DNA of 64,000 nt, from positions 33,148,620-33,212,619 of the forward strand of contig NC_084887.1 in assembly GCF_958979055.1 (NCBI RefSeq), read 5' to 3'. Position 1 is the first letter of the stretch, and the number at the start of each line of letters is the position of its first letter. Below, piece after piece: positions 35,801 to 46,540 of this stretch. This DNA comes from Alnus glutinosa. Lineage: Eukaryota > Streptophyta > Magnoliopsida > Fagales > Betulaceae. The translations under genes were made by a program, and so were the position numbers. The notes under the pieces are model-generated. The model searched no databases. It was given only the letters and a program-made list of their open reading frames with translations, and was not told the DNA's origin.

Positions 35801-36545
35801 AGTGTCACGTCAGTAATTGAGGATGTGCTACACCCTCAACTTGCGTCCTGTGCGCACAAGCTCATGACACAAATCAAAGCCTAAATAATAAACTGTCTAC
35901 TTTTGGTCTGGTCATTGGACCTGGTGGAGCTGCTCAACTTTCTTGTATGAATGTTTACTAGTCTCTCTGCTGCCCCACTTAACACTTTCTTGGTCACAAC
36001 ACTGTGCTGGCAAGCACGCCTTTTCCAATCCTTGGCTAGTTGGCTGTGTAAGAATTGTTGACCTTATTTATTTATCTCTTCAATACGGGGAGTCAACGTC
36101 AAGTCATTGTGTGTCTTCACGCCTGTCACCCTCCCTTGATAAGTAACATCATCATTGTTGCATTTCTTGAGATATATAAATGAAACTTATTTGTAAACTG
36201 TAAGATTCCTAGACCTTTCGTTACTGATTAAAAAAAAAAAAAAAACCACAGATATACAAAATGTCCTGTACTTTTAGAAGAAATTTTATTTTGTTCATTT
36301 ATCCAACGGATCAATTAACCAAATTCCAAATCTATGTATAGGATGCCATGGATTCTCTGATGAGGGGCAGGACTGTTCTTGTCATAGCACACAGGCTTTC
36401 AACTGTCCAAAGTGCAGACAGTGTTGCGGTTATAGCAGACGGTCAGATAGCGGAAAGCGGCAGCCACGAAGAGCTACTCAGCCAGAATGGAATTTACACT
36501 GCGTTGGTGAAGAGACAGTTACAAGCCCCAAAGACTGAACTCTAG
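24952..36545 (+). CDS. ABCB27: Half-size ABC transporter, ABCB27/TAP2/ALS1-like
   Basis: This is a TAP-like half transporter. Arabidopsis ALS1 is a tonoplast protein needed for aluminium tolerance; that role is transferred by family. Seventeen exons join in frame to 644 codons plus stop: 24952-25035, 25762-25836, 25936-25971, 26057-26131, 28105-28229, 29619-29718, 30118-30289, 30369-30487, 31167-31277, 31369-31513, 32023-32155, 32244-32319, 33726-33791, 33911-34018, 35071-35178, 35275-35472, 36342-36545. The membrane domain spans about residues 70-350, with the first helix near 73-90. The nucleotide-binding domain has Walker A GPSGGGKTT (433-441), Q-loop Q481, signature LSGGQ (538-542), Walker B LLLDE (559-563), D-loop SALD (566-569) and switch H594, so it should be an active ATPase after dimerisation. 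A single domain set and no plastid transit peptide fit ALS1. Walker A is split between exons 13 and 14. Confidence 0.95.
27323..27860. repeat. Two LTR-like direct repeats in transporter intron 4
   Basis: Copies at about 27323-27500 and 27694-27860 both begin TGTTGG and share GTCTTCAAGTGAGGGCTTGAT, CATGTTTAG, CACCACTTAACC-type sequence and ATGTGGGATTTA/ATATGGGACTTA. The second starts 371 bp after the first. They may be diverged LTRs of a very small (TRIM-like) retrotransposon, but I could not fix the ends or a target duplication. Elsewhere in this long intron, 26520-27170 has no feature I can support. Confidence 0.45.
28308..28408 (+). mobile_element. tRNA-derived SINE (short copy) in transporter intron 5
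   Basis: The segment is bordered by an exact 20-bp target duplication, AAGTTATAAGAATGATTTGG, at 28288-28307 and 28409-28428. It contains an A-box-like GGTAGTTCAATCGTCTAAG and a B-box-like GGTCATTAATTCGAATTTCC at tRNA-like spacing, and it ends in an A-rich tail. The perfect duplication implies a fairly recent retroposition. It is not a functional tRNA gene, because the acceptor and anticodon stems do not form. Confidence 0.85.
29825..29861. repeat. AC microsatellite in transporter intron 6
   Basis: An uninterrupted (AC)n tract of about 18 units. A TTA microsatellite of 11-12 units lies at 26373-26407 in intron 4. Confidence 0.95.
32695..33688. mobile_element. hAT-type non-autonomous element in transporter intron 12
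   Basis: The 994-bp element begins CAGTGTTGG. Its right end read in reverse begins CAGTGACGGAGCTAGCCA, a terminal type common in plant hAT relics. The 8-bp flanks CATGTAAC (32687-32694) and CATGTGAC (33689-33696) match at 7 of 8 positions. A minus-strand frame of 169 codons (32602-33111) crosses its edge and is low-complexity Pro/Gly, not a gene. Confidence 0.8.
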
Positions 36546-37102
36546 TTTAAAAATTAAAATGATTTATAGCCAAATCTATGAATCATAATGACAAGTGAGG
36601 TCACTTATTGAAATTACTATGCTGGCTTTTCCTACAAGATGCATACAAACCTTGTAACTTCTCAAATGTTATGGAAGTAAATAAATAGCCAGATGAACCA
36701 AACCAAAATGCGTGCTTGAGGTTATTTTCTATAAAATGGCTTTGGATTAGTGCTGGCCCTAACGTCTCTTTAGTTATACTGGTATCTAAGAGTAACAAGG
36801 TCTAAAATCAAAGATGAAGACTCACAATTAGATATCTTGTGTTGATTTTGTGGTGGAAAGGGCAAATGTACCAAAATCTCCAAATACAGCCGACAAGTTT
36901 GTGAAAATCCCTTCCCTTCAGTAGAACATTTAGCACAGGTAGTATGATAAACAACTACGAATTAAAATGACATCCCATCAAAATCCCCAATAGATTAGGT
37001 CTTCGTTCCCAAATAAAAAATGGGAATCAAAAGCATGTAATTCAGAACCACATTACAATCTATAAAGAAAATTTTGATATAAAAAATAATAATAACAACA
37101 AT
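36546..37102. other. Convergent 3' interval between the ABC and eIF3m genes
   Basis: Only 557 bp separate the two stop codons, so both 3' UTRs must lie here and may overlap as antisense tails. No transposon or frame is visible. Confidence 0.7.
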
Positions 37103-37768
37103 TCAACGAATCATCATGCCGCCTTGCGTTGCCAGTGGGCTATCTTCAGTGACCTTGTTAGCTTGAACAGTGCTGATGACATTGGCAATATTACCCTGGA
37201 AATAGAAACAAAGTCATGCAATTAAGTCACTTGTGCATAAACAAAAGCGATGATTTATCTAATCATTCTCCCACAAAAAAATTAAGTCCATATCCATGGA
37301 CAGAATGACCGGCTAGTCAACATGAAATCGGGTGAGAATCACACCAGAATAGCAAACCCAACACTTTCAAAAAAGTTTCAATTTAATGAAAAATTGTAAA
37401 CTTTCTCCAAGATAAACATGGTTTTTCTTTAGTAAGAAATCAAATTGATTTTTCTTTGGCAATTAAATAATTTTTTTTTATAAGTAATTCAATCTTATAA
37501 AAACAGCAGAGGGGCACAACCCAAGTATATGGGAGGTATAATAAAGGGAACATTTTTATTTCAGAGAAAATGGAGAAGTTCTTTACCCTCCATGCTGCAA
37601 GCTTTGTTCTAAGTGTTTCCCACTGATGCTGCCCAAACACACGCTCAGTACAACGGCTGCATATCAAACACAAATTGTTAAGGAAAAAAGAAATTGACTT
37701 GTATCTGACTATGAACCACAGATCAACAGCCAAGTACTGATATCAGATCTTGCTATAATCGAAGCCAA

Positions 37769-37805
<37 letters not shown>

Positions 37806-40800
37806 GCTAAGAGTGCACCTGACAATCACAACTTGATTCATCTGGTCCATTTTACAGTCAATTAACTTAACAGTTATTGCCTTAACAACCCACAATTCCA
37901 CCTCATCATCATTGATCTGCAACATAAACCAACATATTAACCAAAATGCAAAACAAAAACCACACAAGAGAGATAAAAGAAATTTACTCTAAGTGTATCT
38001 CTGATAAGCGCATATGGAATCTGGCCAGATTCATCAGAGGCAAGATCCACCAGTGACATCAACCGCATCTTCGTAATACAGTCTTCATGGACAAGACCTA
38101 AACCATTGCAAGGAGCATATTCCGGGCAAAAATTTAAGTTAAGCGAAGTTTAATAAAGCTGAGCTCATCTAATTTACACAATGCTGAATTTTTACCATAG
38201 CTTTTAAGCAAAGTAGAATTTGCAGCATGAAACTCCAGGTAGGCATCAAGCCTCTGAGTCAGAAAGATTTTGAGAAGCTGATATGCCAATGCATATTTAG
38301 CATCCTTCTCCAACTGCCCTACAGCAGGCATATCTAGCAAATCACACTGCAATATAGCAATAAAGAGTCAATTCCATGAGCTACCAAAACCAGACCAAAA
38401 TCTAGGTAAAGTAAATAAAGAATATGGTAGACATACACATGTTGATGCATCTAGGAAAAAAAAAAAAAAAAAAACCTTCAGTGATGCCCAAAATCCTTAC
38501 AGATTTAACCGTGTCTAAAATTTGGTATTCTCCAACAAAGTAATATCACACAACCAATCTTTTCTCCATCCAAGAACATGAAAAGTAAAACAAAACGGTA
38601 AATGATTCAGCATCCACCTTTTCCATTCAAGACTTGAAAAATCAGAAGAGAAAAATACTGTAGACACCATTGGAGTTTAACCTTTTTATCAAATCACTCT
38701 TTAGGGTTTAAATTTGATCGAATCACTCCTTAAAGTATTCTCTATTATCAAATTGCTCCTTCTGTACATCTGACATTAGGATTTTTAACGGAAATTATGA
38801 CACTTAGGCAAAAGGCTAGGTCAAACACGATAAAATAGCTCCACGTGTACATAAGTGCCACCTCAACTTGAAACATGGTCAAAACAAAAGGCAATCAAAA
38901 AATGGAACGAAAAAAAAGAAAAAAAGAGGGGGAGGGGGTGAGTGGCCACACAGCCACCCCTCAGCTGAGGGATGGTCCGTCCCCCTATTCTTTTTCTTTC
39001 TGTTTTCCTTTTGGGGTTTTTTTTTTTTTTTTTTTGGTCATGCGTCAAGCTAAGGCGGTACTTTTGTACACGTGGAGTGCCACGTGAAGTATTTTATTGG
39101 GTATGACGTTTTAAAACTACGTGTCAAATGTCACAATTCTGGTAAAAACTCCACCACAAGTTTACAGCGTGAGCACTTTGATCACAAAACATACCTTATA
39201 GAGTGATTTGATCAATTTTAAACCCTAGGGAATGTTGATAAAAGGTCTAACCCCAAGGACCTCTACAGTATATTTCCCAAATTAGAATCCAATGTCAAGA
39301 AAAAACCTAAGCTATAACACGCAAAAGATTCTCCAAGGTATTCTAAAAGACCAATTTTTATTGGATTCTAAAAACAATGTATCAGTAATACTTGCAACAA
39401 AAAATTAGGATTATATTAAGCTAGTCTAAGTTAAGATGTCAGTTTTGAAAAAGTACTTGAGGCTATTTTGGCCTTTTCTGCCATAATTAACTCAAATGAT
39501 GTTTTCATATTGCATTCTCTTGCAAGGTTTTTACTTACAATTAGTTTTTTTTTTTAAAACGAAAAAGGTGAGGAGTGGGGTGATGACACTCCTAACCATA
39601 GCCCCAGAAGGCATCCCTCAAAAGGGTATAACTGAACAACCACATAGATCTAGGTACCGCCCACTTCAACTTTTTTTTTATGAGTAAGAGTAATATTATT
39701 AAAAAACGCAAAGCGCAATCAAGTACACGGGGAGTATACAAGAGAAGCAGTTAAGAAGGAGAAGAAAACAAAACAAGGAAATCATTAAAGCTAATCACTA
39801 AAAGAGCGAGGAACGCAGCTGTTCAAGAGAACAAAGAGAAAAAGAAAAAAGTAATGAGCTCCTCAATGGTCCTTTCTTTGTCCTTGAACTATCTATTGTT
39901 ACATTCCCTCTACAAGCACCACTTCAACTTAAGTGTAGTGAGATTCAAAACCAAGTATTGCAAGGAGCCGAGTGCATTTACCACTAATCACCATATTGTT
40001 ACAACCATTATTTGTTTAAGAGGTCATTGCTCATCTCAGACCATTAAGTTGTTACGGCAAAAAAACATTCTACTGGGGTTCTTACAACTATATTATAATA
40101 GAAGATTCATATGGGTTCAATCAGTACATAAAAAGATACAAAACTTTCCCTTTTCTCTGAGATCTTAAAGCAATAGAGAGAGCCGAGCACCACAGGTTTC
40201 AAAGAATATTCTTCAATTACTTGGCTACCAGAAAGAAAATATTTAGTATACTAATAAGGAAACTTACAAAATACACAACACTTATGTTGATAAAACGTAT
40301 AAACATATAGATATATAGAGTATATGACCACAGAAAGCAGCATACCTACAATCATAGTAGCTAATAAAGTCATTGAGTTCTATAAGAGTGTTAATACCTG
40401 AAACATGTCAGGTGCCTTCACAAAATCCACAATTGCGTGTACAGCTTCTTCCTTGGCTTCACTCATTTTATATGCATCTTCACCAGAGAAAGTCGCCAAG
40501 TATCTTGTCAAGAATTTGAAAGAATCTTTTGCCGAGCTGGAATTTAAAAAAAAAAAAAAAAAAATCATAAAAGCGAATAGTAATGCATTAATCAAGAAAA
40601 AAGACTAATGATGACATAGATAGACAAAGAAAACATTTTTTTATTGATTCAGTAGTAAACTTGGAAACCAACACCGCTCCCTGTCCAATGCATATGTAGG
40701 ACTAGTTTCACTTTTGTGTGAGAGAAACCCTTCCCCCCATACCTCTTATTTTCTTTCAAAACATTTGAGATGGTAAGAAAGAGTTCTCGCTGATCAGATA

Positions 40801-43064
40801 TCCCGATATTCCACTCTTTGAGGAAGCTATCCATCTTTTTGAATGAAGGAACAATGCAATCAGTGACTTTCCCGTTGAATGCCAAAGTTAGGGCCTTCAT
40901 GTAAATATGAAACTGACTGTATGGGCTCTCCAGTAGGTTGTACAGATTGAACAAGCTAGAAGGAAAAAGGAACAAATATGAGAGACTGCTTTCAAAACCT
41001 TACAAGCTAAAATTACAATCATAATGTGACCTTACATCTTTAACCGCAATGCAGGTTTATCATTTGGTTGCTGAGTAATTTTCCCAGATATAAGTTTTGC
41101 CATCTCAAACTCTTCATCTGGACTTTCAGACTTCGTAACAAGATTGCAGATAACAGTGAAGATACACTCGAGATCTGAGGAAGATATCAACAAACAGCAA
41201 TTCTTGTTCATATGAATGATAACTAGTAAGTATCCATAAAAACACAAACAATAATTGTCAGTAGTTTAACGCTCACTAAATATTACATGATGTGATTGAC
41301 TAAGTTCACACCGGCCACCACAGTATTCGCAATATTCAGCGTATAATTAATCAGCTTATCTGTGCCATAATATGTGCCTTAAAATGATGAAGGCATGTTC
41401 AAATAACTGATAAGAATTCATGTTCAAAATAATTCAATCAGGAAACTGCAAACAGATGCACCATCCTAAAATCAAAATGCCAAGAAGTTGGAGTAGATAG
41501 TCCTATAATAACCCCACAATTAGGGAAAACAACGAGAATCTGCATATTGCAGCATTATTGAAGAACCAAAGCATTTTCTAGTTAGAGAGAATTCAATATT
41601 CAATTATTAGTGAATTTCAACAAAGGAAATGGGAGGAAAAATAAACTCTAATTCTTGTACTTTCCTCTCCTAACAGAAACCTTTATTCATTTCTCAATAA
41701 TGTGGTTACTGATGAAATATAGGAACACACATGTAACGACTCAGGGAAAGCGCTAGACACAAATGCGCTATCACTCCAAAATGACTAGTTAAGTTGCAAT
41801 TAGAGCTCCCTCAAATCACTTATAAAGCTCAATATCACCTTGTAATGAACCAATGTGAGACTTAGTATCCATTAGCACCACCTATAATCCACCTACTCAA
41901 TGCAGGCAATCCATTTTTTTCATGTAAAACTAACTTTCTGAGATGTCACAACACAACTCTGAATGTTCATGGAGTTGGAACAAAAACAAACCCCTATACA
42001 ACCCGCTAAAACATATCTAGAATCAGTAACCAGAACTGGCCATGACAAAACCACCAAGGAACTAAAATAGCAGGCAATATCAAGCATAATCTATTTATTT
42101 CAATAATCTTTCCTGATGCCCATAAATTTGAGGACTTACTACAAATCTCATAGAGCCTATGCAAAACTGATAACCAACTAGCGTCTACCCCAGAAAAAAC
42201 TGATTGACACCTTTTTCCTCACTCAAATTACACAATGGCACATTGTTCAGAAGCTCAAGAAAACCAGTAACATATGGCAAACTTATTAGCGCAAAAAGCA
42301 CTATGGTGCTTCACACAATTTTTTTGATGAATAAAAAAATATATATTTTTGGTTACACACACAATACTTTCAATAAATTGTCCGCAAGAATCGTAAAAAC
42401 CAATGGAAAAAAAAGCATTCACACCTTTCTCGGCCACCTTTGAGAATATCAAGTCGGCAGAGGTGAGCATCAGCGAAGCCAACTCCACCCACTTGTTCAT
42501 TGCCATGCATTCTTCGGCTTCCATGCAAAGTCTGTTAACTTGTGGCTCGGCAACCTGACCAATGACCAATACACACAATTTAACGCACACTGGAGTTTCA
42601 ATCAGACTGGCAATCGCGCCACATAGCCATGCTAGGCCTAGTTAAATTATACAGTGATTCCTAAATTTTTCCAGTAATCAAACGGATAATCACTGAATAT
42701 AATGACAACAATTTTTTATCTACCATCAAATCGAATAAAAATTCTTTTTTTTTTTATAAGAAAATTTGTTTTGTGTTGCATCAAATCCCGTAAAATACCA
42801 TAAAGCTTCTTAATGTCCAATGTGTTGAATAAAAATTCTTTCACTACAAAATCGCCTTAATTGAGGAACATCAACAAAAATAAATCACAAAGTACGAATA
42901 ATATTTGAGGCAGACCCACATATTCGCATATAAATTCAAATACACATTGATACGCATAGAGAGATGGGTACCTCGGGGCCGGCGTCGGCCCATGCGAGCT
43001 CAGAAGTGAATCGTACGACGGCGAGCGCGGGATCTTCCTCGGAGGTTGGAACCACAGTCGTCAT
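37103..43064 (-). CDS. EIF3M: Translation initiation factor eIF3 subunit M
   Basis: eIF3m is a PCI-domain subunit of the cytoplasmic eIF3 complex, which scaffolds the 43S pre-initiation complex. Ten exons join in frame to 411 codons plus stop: 43064-42972, 42554-42425, 41174-41036, 40955-40743, 40536-40398, 38346-38196, 38097-37988, 37916-37819, 37656-37587, 37195-37103. The start MTTVVPTSEEDPALAVVRF follows AACA, a reasonable context. Recognisable blocks are LFNLYNLLESPYSQFHIYMK, LLDMPAVGQLEKD, then the PCI/winged-helix part VELWVVKAITVKLIDCKMDQ and the C-terminal QHQWETLRTKLAAWR. The length agrees with plant eIF3m. The introns carry a LINE end, a foldback element and a solo LTR, but no exon is disturbed. 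Confidence 0.95.
37470..37550 (-). mobile_element. LINE-like 3' fragment in eIF3m intron 9
   Basis: On the minus strand, CCCATATACTTGGGTTGTGCC followed by CTGTTTTTATAAGATTGAATTA and a poly(A) resembles the 3' end of plant L1-type elements and the fragment at 39673-39918. No target duplication was found. Confidence 0.45.
38648..39278. mobile_element. Mutator-like foldback element in eIF3m intron 5
   Basis: The 631-bp element has ends GAGAAAAATACTGTAG and, in reverse from the right, GGGAAATATACTGTAG. The long inverted arms include TTATCAAATCACTC, AGGGTTTAAA and GTGTACATAAGTGCCAC/GTACACGTGGAGTGCCAC. The 9-bp flanks AAATCAGAA (38639-38647) and AAATTAGAA (39279-39287) match at 8 of 9 positions. 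The core (about 38915-39030) is GC-rich with GGCCAC/AGCCACCCC next to poly(A) and poly(T). Confidence 0.85.
39673..39918 (-). mobile_element. 5'-truncated L1-type LINE in eIF3m intron 5
   Basis: It is flanked by an exact 12-bp duplication CCACTTCAACTT (39661-39672 and 39919-39930). Reading the minus strand, a short frame resembling the C-terminus of plant L1 ORF2 (RTIEELITFFFFSLFSWTAA) is followed by GTATACTCCCCGTGTACTTG, AATAATATTACTCTTACTCAT and poly(A), a typical 3' end. It has lost nearly all of the element and is inactive. Confidence 0.85.
41732..41950. mobile_element. Small solo LTR (219 bp) in eIF3m intron 2
   Basis: The segment begins TGTAACGACTC and ends GATGTCACA (TG...CA ends). 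It is flanked by ACACA at 41727-41731 and 41951-41955. The size suits a TRIM-class LTR left by recombination. No internal region or second LTR is present. Confidence 0.75.
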
Positions 43065-43096
43065 TGTTGAAGCTCTCTGCTACCGCAAAGAATTCA

Positions 43097-43160
43097 AAAC
43101 CCTAGCTTTTGCAGCAGAGCAGAGAGAGTAAGAGAGAGAGAAAGAGAGAGAGAAACCCTA
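43097..43160. promoter_or_regulatory. Two telo-box motifs upstream of eIF3m
   Basis: AAACCCTA occurs at 43097-43104 and 43153-43160, separated by a GA-rich tract. Telo-boxes are common in promoters and leaders of plant translation genes, which fits eIF3m. Position 33-96 bp upstream of the ATG suggests the leader or core promoter. Confidence 0.6.
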
Positions 43161-43486
43161 GGTACGCTCAATGGGGGGCTTGGGCTATCAGCTCCTGGAA
43201 CTGTTTTAGGTTTTTACGCTCTATGTATAACTTGTTAATTATATTGACTCTTATCCTTTTCCCCTTCACTCGCACTCTCCCTCCTTCAAAAACCCGCTTT
43301 CACGGTTTCACGGTTTCACCTTTTGGTAATATATATACTACTAAAAGGACTTGAATAAAAACACTAAACAGTAAACACAAACCATTTTTCCCATGGAAAA
43401 AATTATGATATCTATATATTGGGTTTAAATTACATTTAATGTAATTTTTCTGATATTATACTACTCAATACATTTTAATTAAATTA

Positions 43487-43819
43487 GGGATAATTGCACA
43501 ACTGGTTTATAGGGTTGGCCTAAATTACGAATCATTTTATGTGGTACAAAAAGTTCACAGAGAGTTCTTGTAGTAAACTATAATTACGAATCACTCCCTA
43601 AACCCGTTTTCCGTCCACCAAATTAACAGAATCCGTTAGTTTGCCACGTCATATAAATAGTGAAACAACCTCTAAATATCATTTGTATGGTAATCTACTA
43701 ACGGACTTTGTTTACTTAGTGGACGAAAAACAGGTTTAGGGAGTGATTTGTAATTATAGTACCACATGGAGTAATTCATAATTTAGGCCAACCTCAATGA
43801 CCAATGGTGCAATTATCCC
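43487..43819. mobile_element. Mutator-like MITE upstream of eIF3m
   Basis: The 333-bp element starts GGGATAATTGCACAACTGG and its reverse end starts GGGATAATTGCACCATTGG. An exact 9-bp target duplication ATTAAATTA lies at 43478-43486 and 43820-43828. The arms are imperfect inverted repeats (GAATCACTCCCTAAACC against GGTTTAGGGAGTGATTT). Confidence 0.92.
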
Positions 43820-43965
43820 ATTAAATTAATATTCTGTTAAGTTTGATTACATGTCTGTTATGATAATAAAGCAAGGGATTAGCAAGTCATAATATCTACT
43901 TCTATTGTGAAGTTAGTGTTGGATTAGGAGTACTTAGTTAGTATCTATTCTTATATTTTATTATA

Positions 43966-44125
43966 GAGTAATGATTCTTGCACAACTTTTGTACAACTCT
44001 AACTACTTTTTTTCATGATTAACCATTGGATTTGTTTTCCTATATGTGGGCCTTAAATATTTAATGGTTGATCTTAAAAAAAAAATTATTAGAGTTGTGT
44101 AAGAGTTGTGCAAGAAACATTACTC
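43966..44125. mobile_element. Mutator-like MITE in the 5' LTR
   Basis: A 160-bp element: left end GAGTAATGATTCTTGCACAAC, reverse of right end GAGTAATGTTTCTTGCACAAC. There is an exact 9-bp duplication TTTATTATA (43957-43965 and 44126-44134). The sister 3' LTR reads straight through TTTATTATATGTCAG without it, which proves insertion after LTR formation. Confidence 0.95.
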
Positions 44126-44256
44126 TTTATTATATGTCAGTGTTGCAATCGGATTACATATGGTAGTCATGTAGTTGACTACGTATTGTAGTCTTGTAGT
44201 TTGCTTTATCTTTTTATTATTAGTGTTAATGTGATATTATAATTAAATGTTAAAGT

Positions 44257-45705
44257 GCAAAAGAAGACTAAGCGGTTGAGTGTTCAGGGGGGAGGTTCCA
44301 CGCCTCCCTCCCCCAGTGGTGTTTCCCTCCTTGCCCTTCTAAGGTGGGAGAGGTTTTTTGCTCCTCCTTGACTAGAGTTGCTGGAGTTTTGGTGTCCTCC
44401 AGCCATCAGGGCTGTAGAGCTTTTGTTCCCCAGCAAAAGACTTCACAGGATTTTGGTTGGGGAGTGATTTTCTGGTGTGTTTTCCGGTGGAGTTTATGAC
44501 TTGGTTTTTCTTTGTTTTGGTTTCTTTCTTTGGAGTCAGATCTGCTTACTTCAGCTGGTTTTCCCAAGACACGCGCCTCTCCACAGTGGTCCTCGGCTTC
44601 TTCTGGTCCAGCACCCTCCAGCCATGGCCGTGCCAATTCTTCACGCTCGACGCATGGCCTACAAGCGCCATGGAGGTCACTCCTTGGACCAATGTGTGTG
44701 GGTCACAGCTTGTCTTCAAGAACGTGGTTGGGAGTTTTTCGATGGATCCGAGGTCTTCCGGCAAATTTCTGTTGCACAGGAGGTCTCCGGTGTAAACGCG
44801 CCTGCGAATGTGCCACCCAACGCCAATCCCGGTTTTGGCTTCTGTTTAGGATTTTTTTGTTGTTTTTTTCTTTTCTCTTCACAATCTACTCATGTGATAC
44901 TTAAATGTTACTGGATTATTTGTTGGCTTATGTGTTATATCTGTCATATTTTTTTTGTTGATTGTGCTTAAATGTAAAGAATGGCTCATTGTTGTCCTTG
45001 TAGTGATTATGTATTGTTTAGGTTGCTGTTAAAGTAAGATTTATCTGGCTTAGGGTGTAAGGAGTCTTGAATAGGGGTGGGCAAATTATCCGATTATCGA
45101 CTACCGAAAATTCGCCGACCGCCACCGAACCGACTTCGATCGCCTACCGCCTATCGAAAAAAAAAAATCGAAAATCGGAATAAACTTTAATTCCGATTAA
45201 ATTGTCGGTCGGTAATCGGTAATTTTTTTTTTTTACCGTCGGCTACCGACCGACCGACAATATATATAAGTTTAAGCTTGTTTTATTTTGTGGTAGTGCG
45301 GATTATGCGGAAAGGCAGCCAGGCAGGGAGCTAATGGTAAAATCAAGTTGAATGTAGAGGATAATATGGTCATCTGGTGGCAAGACATTCCAACAAGGCA
45401 ATAATAAGTCAACAAAATTATCCCATACCCATAGTACCCATTACCCAACGACCAACACTACGTCGTTTTTCAAAGAGTATATATTCATATTTTTTGGAAA
45501 ACCCTAGAATCTCTCATTCAGCCATTCTCACTTTCTCAGGTCTCAACTCTCAAGACTCAACCCTTATGCCGCCTTCCAAAAAAAAAACCCTAGAATCACT
45601 CCCAGCTGCCCGTGACGGCCCGTCCGCCCGCGCCCGCGCCCAGCCGCCCATCCGCCCACGCCCACGCCCACGCCTAGCCCGCCGTTGGCCACTGCATCAT
45701 CTTTG

Positions 45706-45753
<48 letters not shown>

Positions 45754-46095
45754 GTGATTTGTGGTCATTTTTTGCTCTCTTAGATTTCATTCCTTCTTCT
45801 TTTCTTTTCATTTTTCTATGCAATTACCGATTTATCGACCGAAAATTATCGAATTTTCCTATTTTTTCGAATTATCCAAGTTTTTCGAAAATCTTAGTTG
45901 TCAGAATAAAGTCGGGTAATTACCCGACTTTACAGACAAGGACGGGTCGAAAATCAAAAATGCCATTTCCGACACTGATTTACCCGATACCCACCCCTAG
46001 TCTTGAACCTCTTGTATTTGTCTTTGCCCTAAGGCTTTCTTTAGTAATATATCATATATGATAGCACATGCTATTTGTTAAAAAAAAAAAGAGAG
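44257..46095 (+). mobile_element. Poly(A) retroposon in the 5' LTR, split by a hAT element
   Basis: An exact 16-bp duplication AATTAAATGTTAAAGT flanks it (44241-44256 and 46096-46111), and the segment ends in poly(A) followed by GAGAG. The sister 3' LTR near 47071-47086 has the uninterrupted site (AATTAAATGTTAGAGT). Without the hAT insert it is about 900 bp. It carries a 164-codon frame (44477-44971) that I do not recognise, with overlapping frames on both strands. It is probably a non-autonomous non-LTR element or a processed copy of an unknown transcript. No reverse transcriptase motif is visible. Confidence 0.85.
45072..45999. mobile_element. hAT-type element nested in the retroposon
   Basis: The 928-bp element starts TAGGGGTGGGCAAATTATCCG, and the right end read in reverse starts TAGGGGTGGGTATCGGGTAAA. 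An exact 8-bp duplication GTCTTGAA lies at 45064-45071 and 46000-46007. The inside holds a CG-rich tract (about 45600-45690) and a TA microsatellite (about 45710-45748). Frames over the CG-rich part encode Arg/Pro repeats and are not genes. Confidence 0.95.
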
Positions 46096-46528
46096 AATTA
46101 AATGTTAAAGTCAGTTGGGTTGTAGCACTACGGTGCATTTATTTGTATATAAGGGGTGAAACTCTAAGTCATGTAGGAGTTATCTCCTAGCCGAGTGTGA
46201 GTTATCTCCAAGTAGGTATCATTAAGGAGTTATACTCCAAGTCTAAGTCTCCAAGTAGGTGTCATTAAGGAGTTCTACTCAAAGTCTAAGTCTTGTATTC
46301 CTCCTATTTAAATGATGTCATTGAATGAATAAAAAAGCAGAAAATTTATCTCAAGCCTGGTGTTTGAAAAGGTCTAGGTTCTCTCGAAATTTAAGGTATA
46401 GGTTCCCTCATAATCTAAGGTCTAGGTTAGGTTATGAGGGAAGTTTCCTTATAATCTAAGGTTTAGATTTCCTCAGAACCTAACAATTTATCACGTTATG
46501 TGTTTAATAAATCATTCACGTAACATAT

Positions 46529-46540
46529 TGGTATCAAAGC
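46529..46540 (+). other. Primer binding site of the LTR retrotransposon
   Basis: TGGTATCAAAGC, three bases after the 5' LTR, is one base off TGGTATCAGAGC, the usual plant site complementary to the 3' end of initiator tRNA-Met. Confidence 0.8.

Noticed and set aside
44477..44971. 164-codon plus-strand frame in the nested retroposon
   Set aside because: It overlaps several equally long frames on both strands, has Phe/Cys-rich low-complexity stretches, and shows no known domain. Noted as part of the retroposon only.
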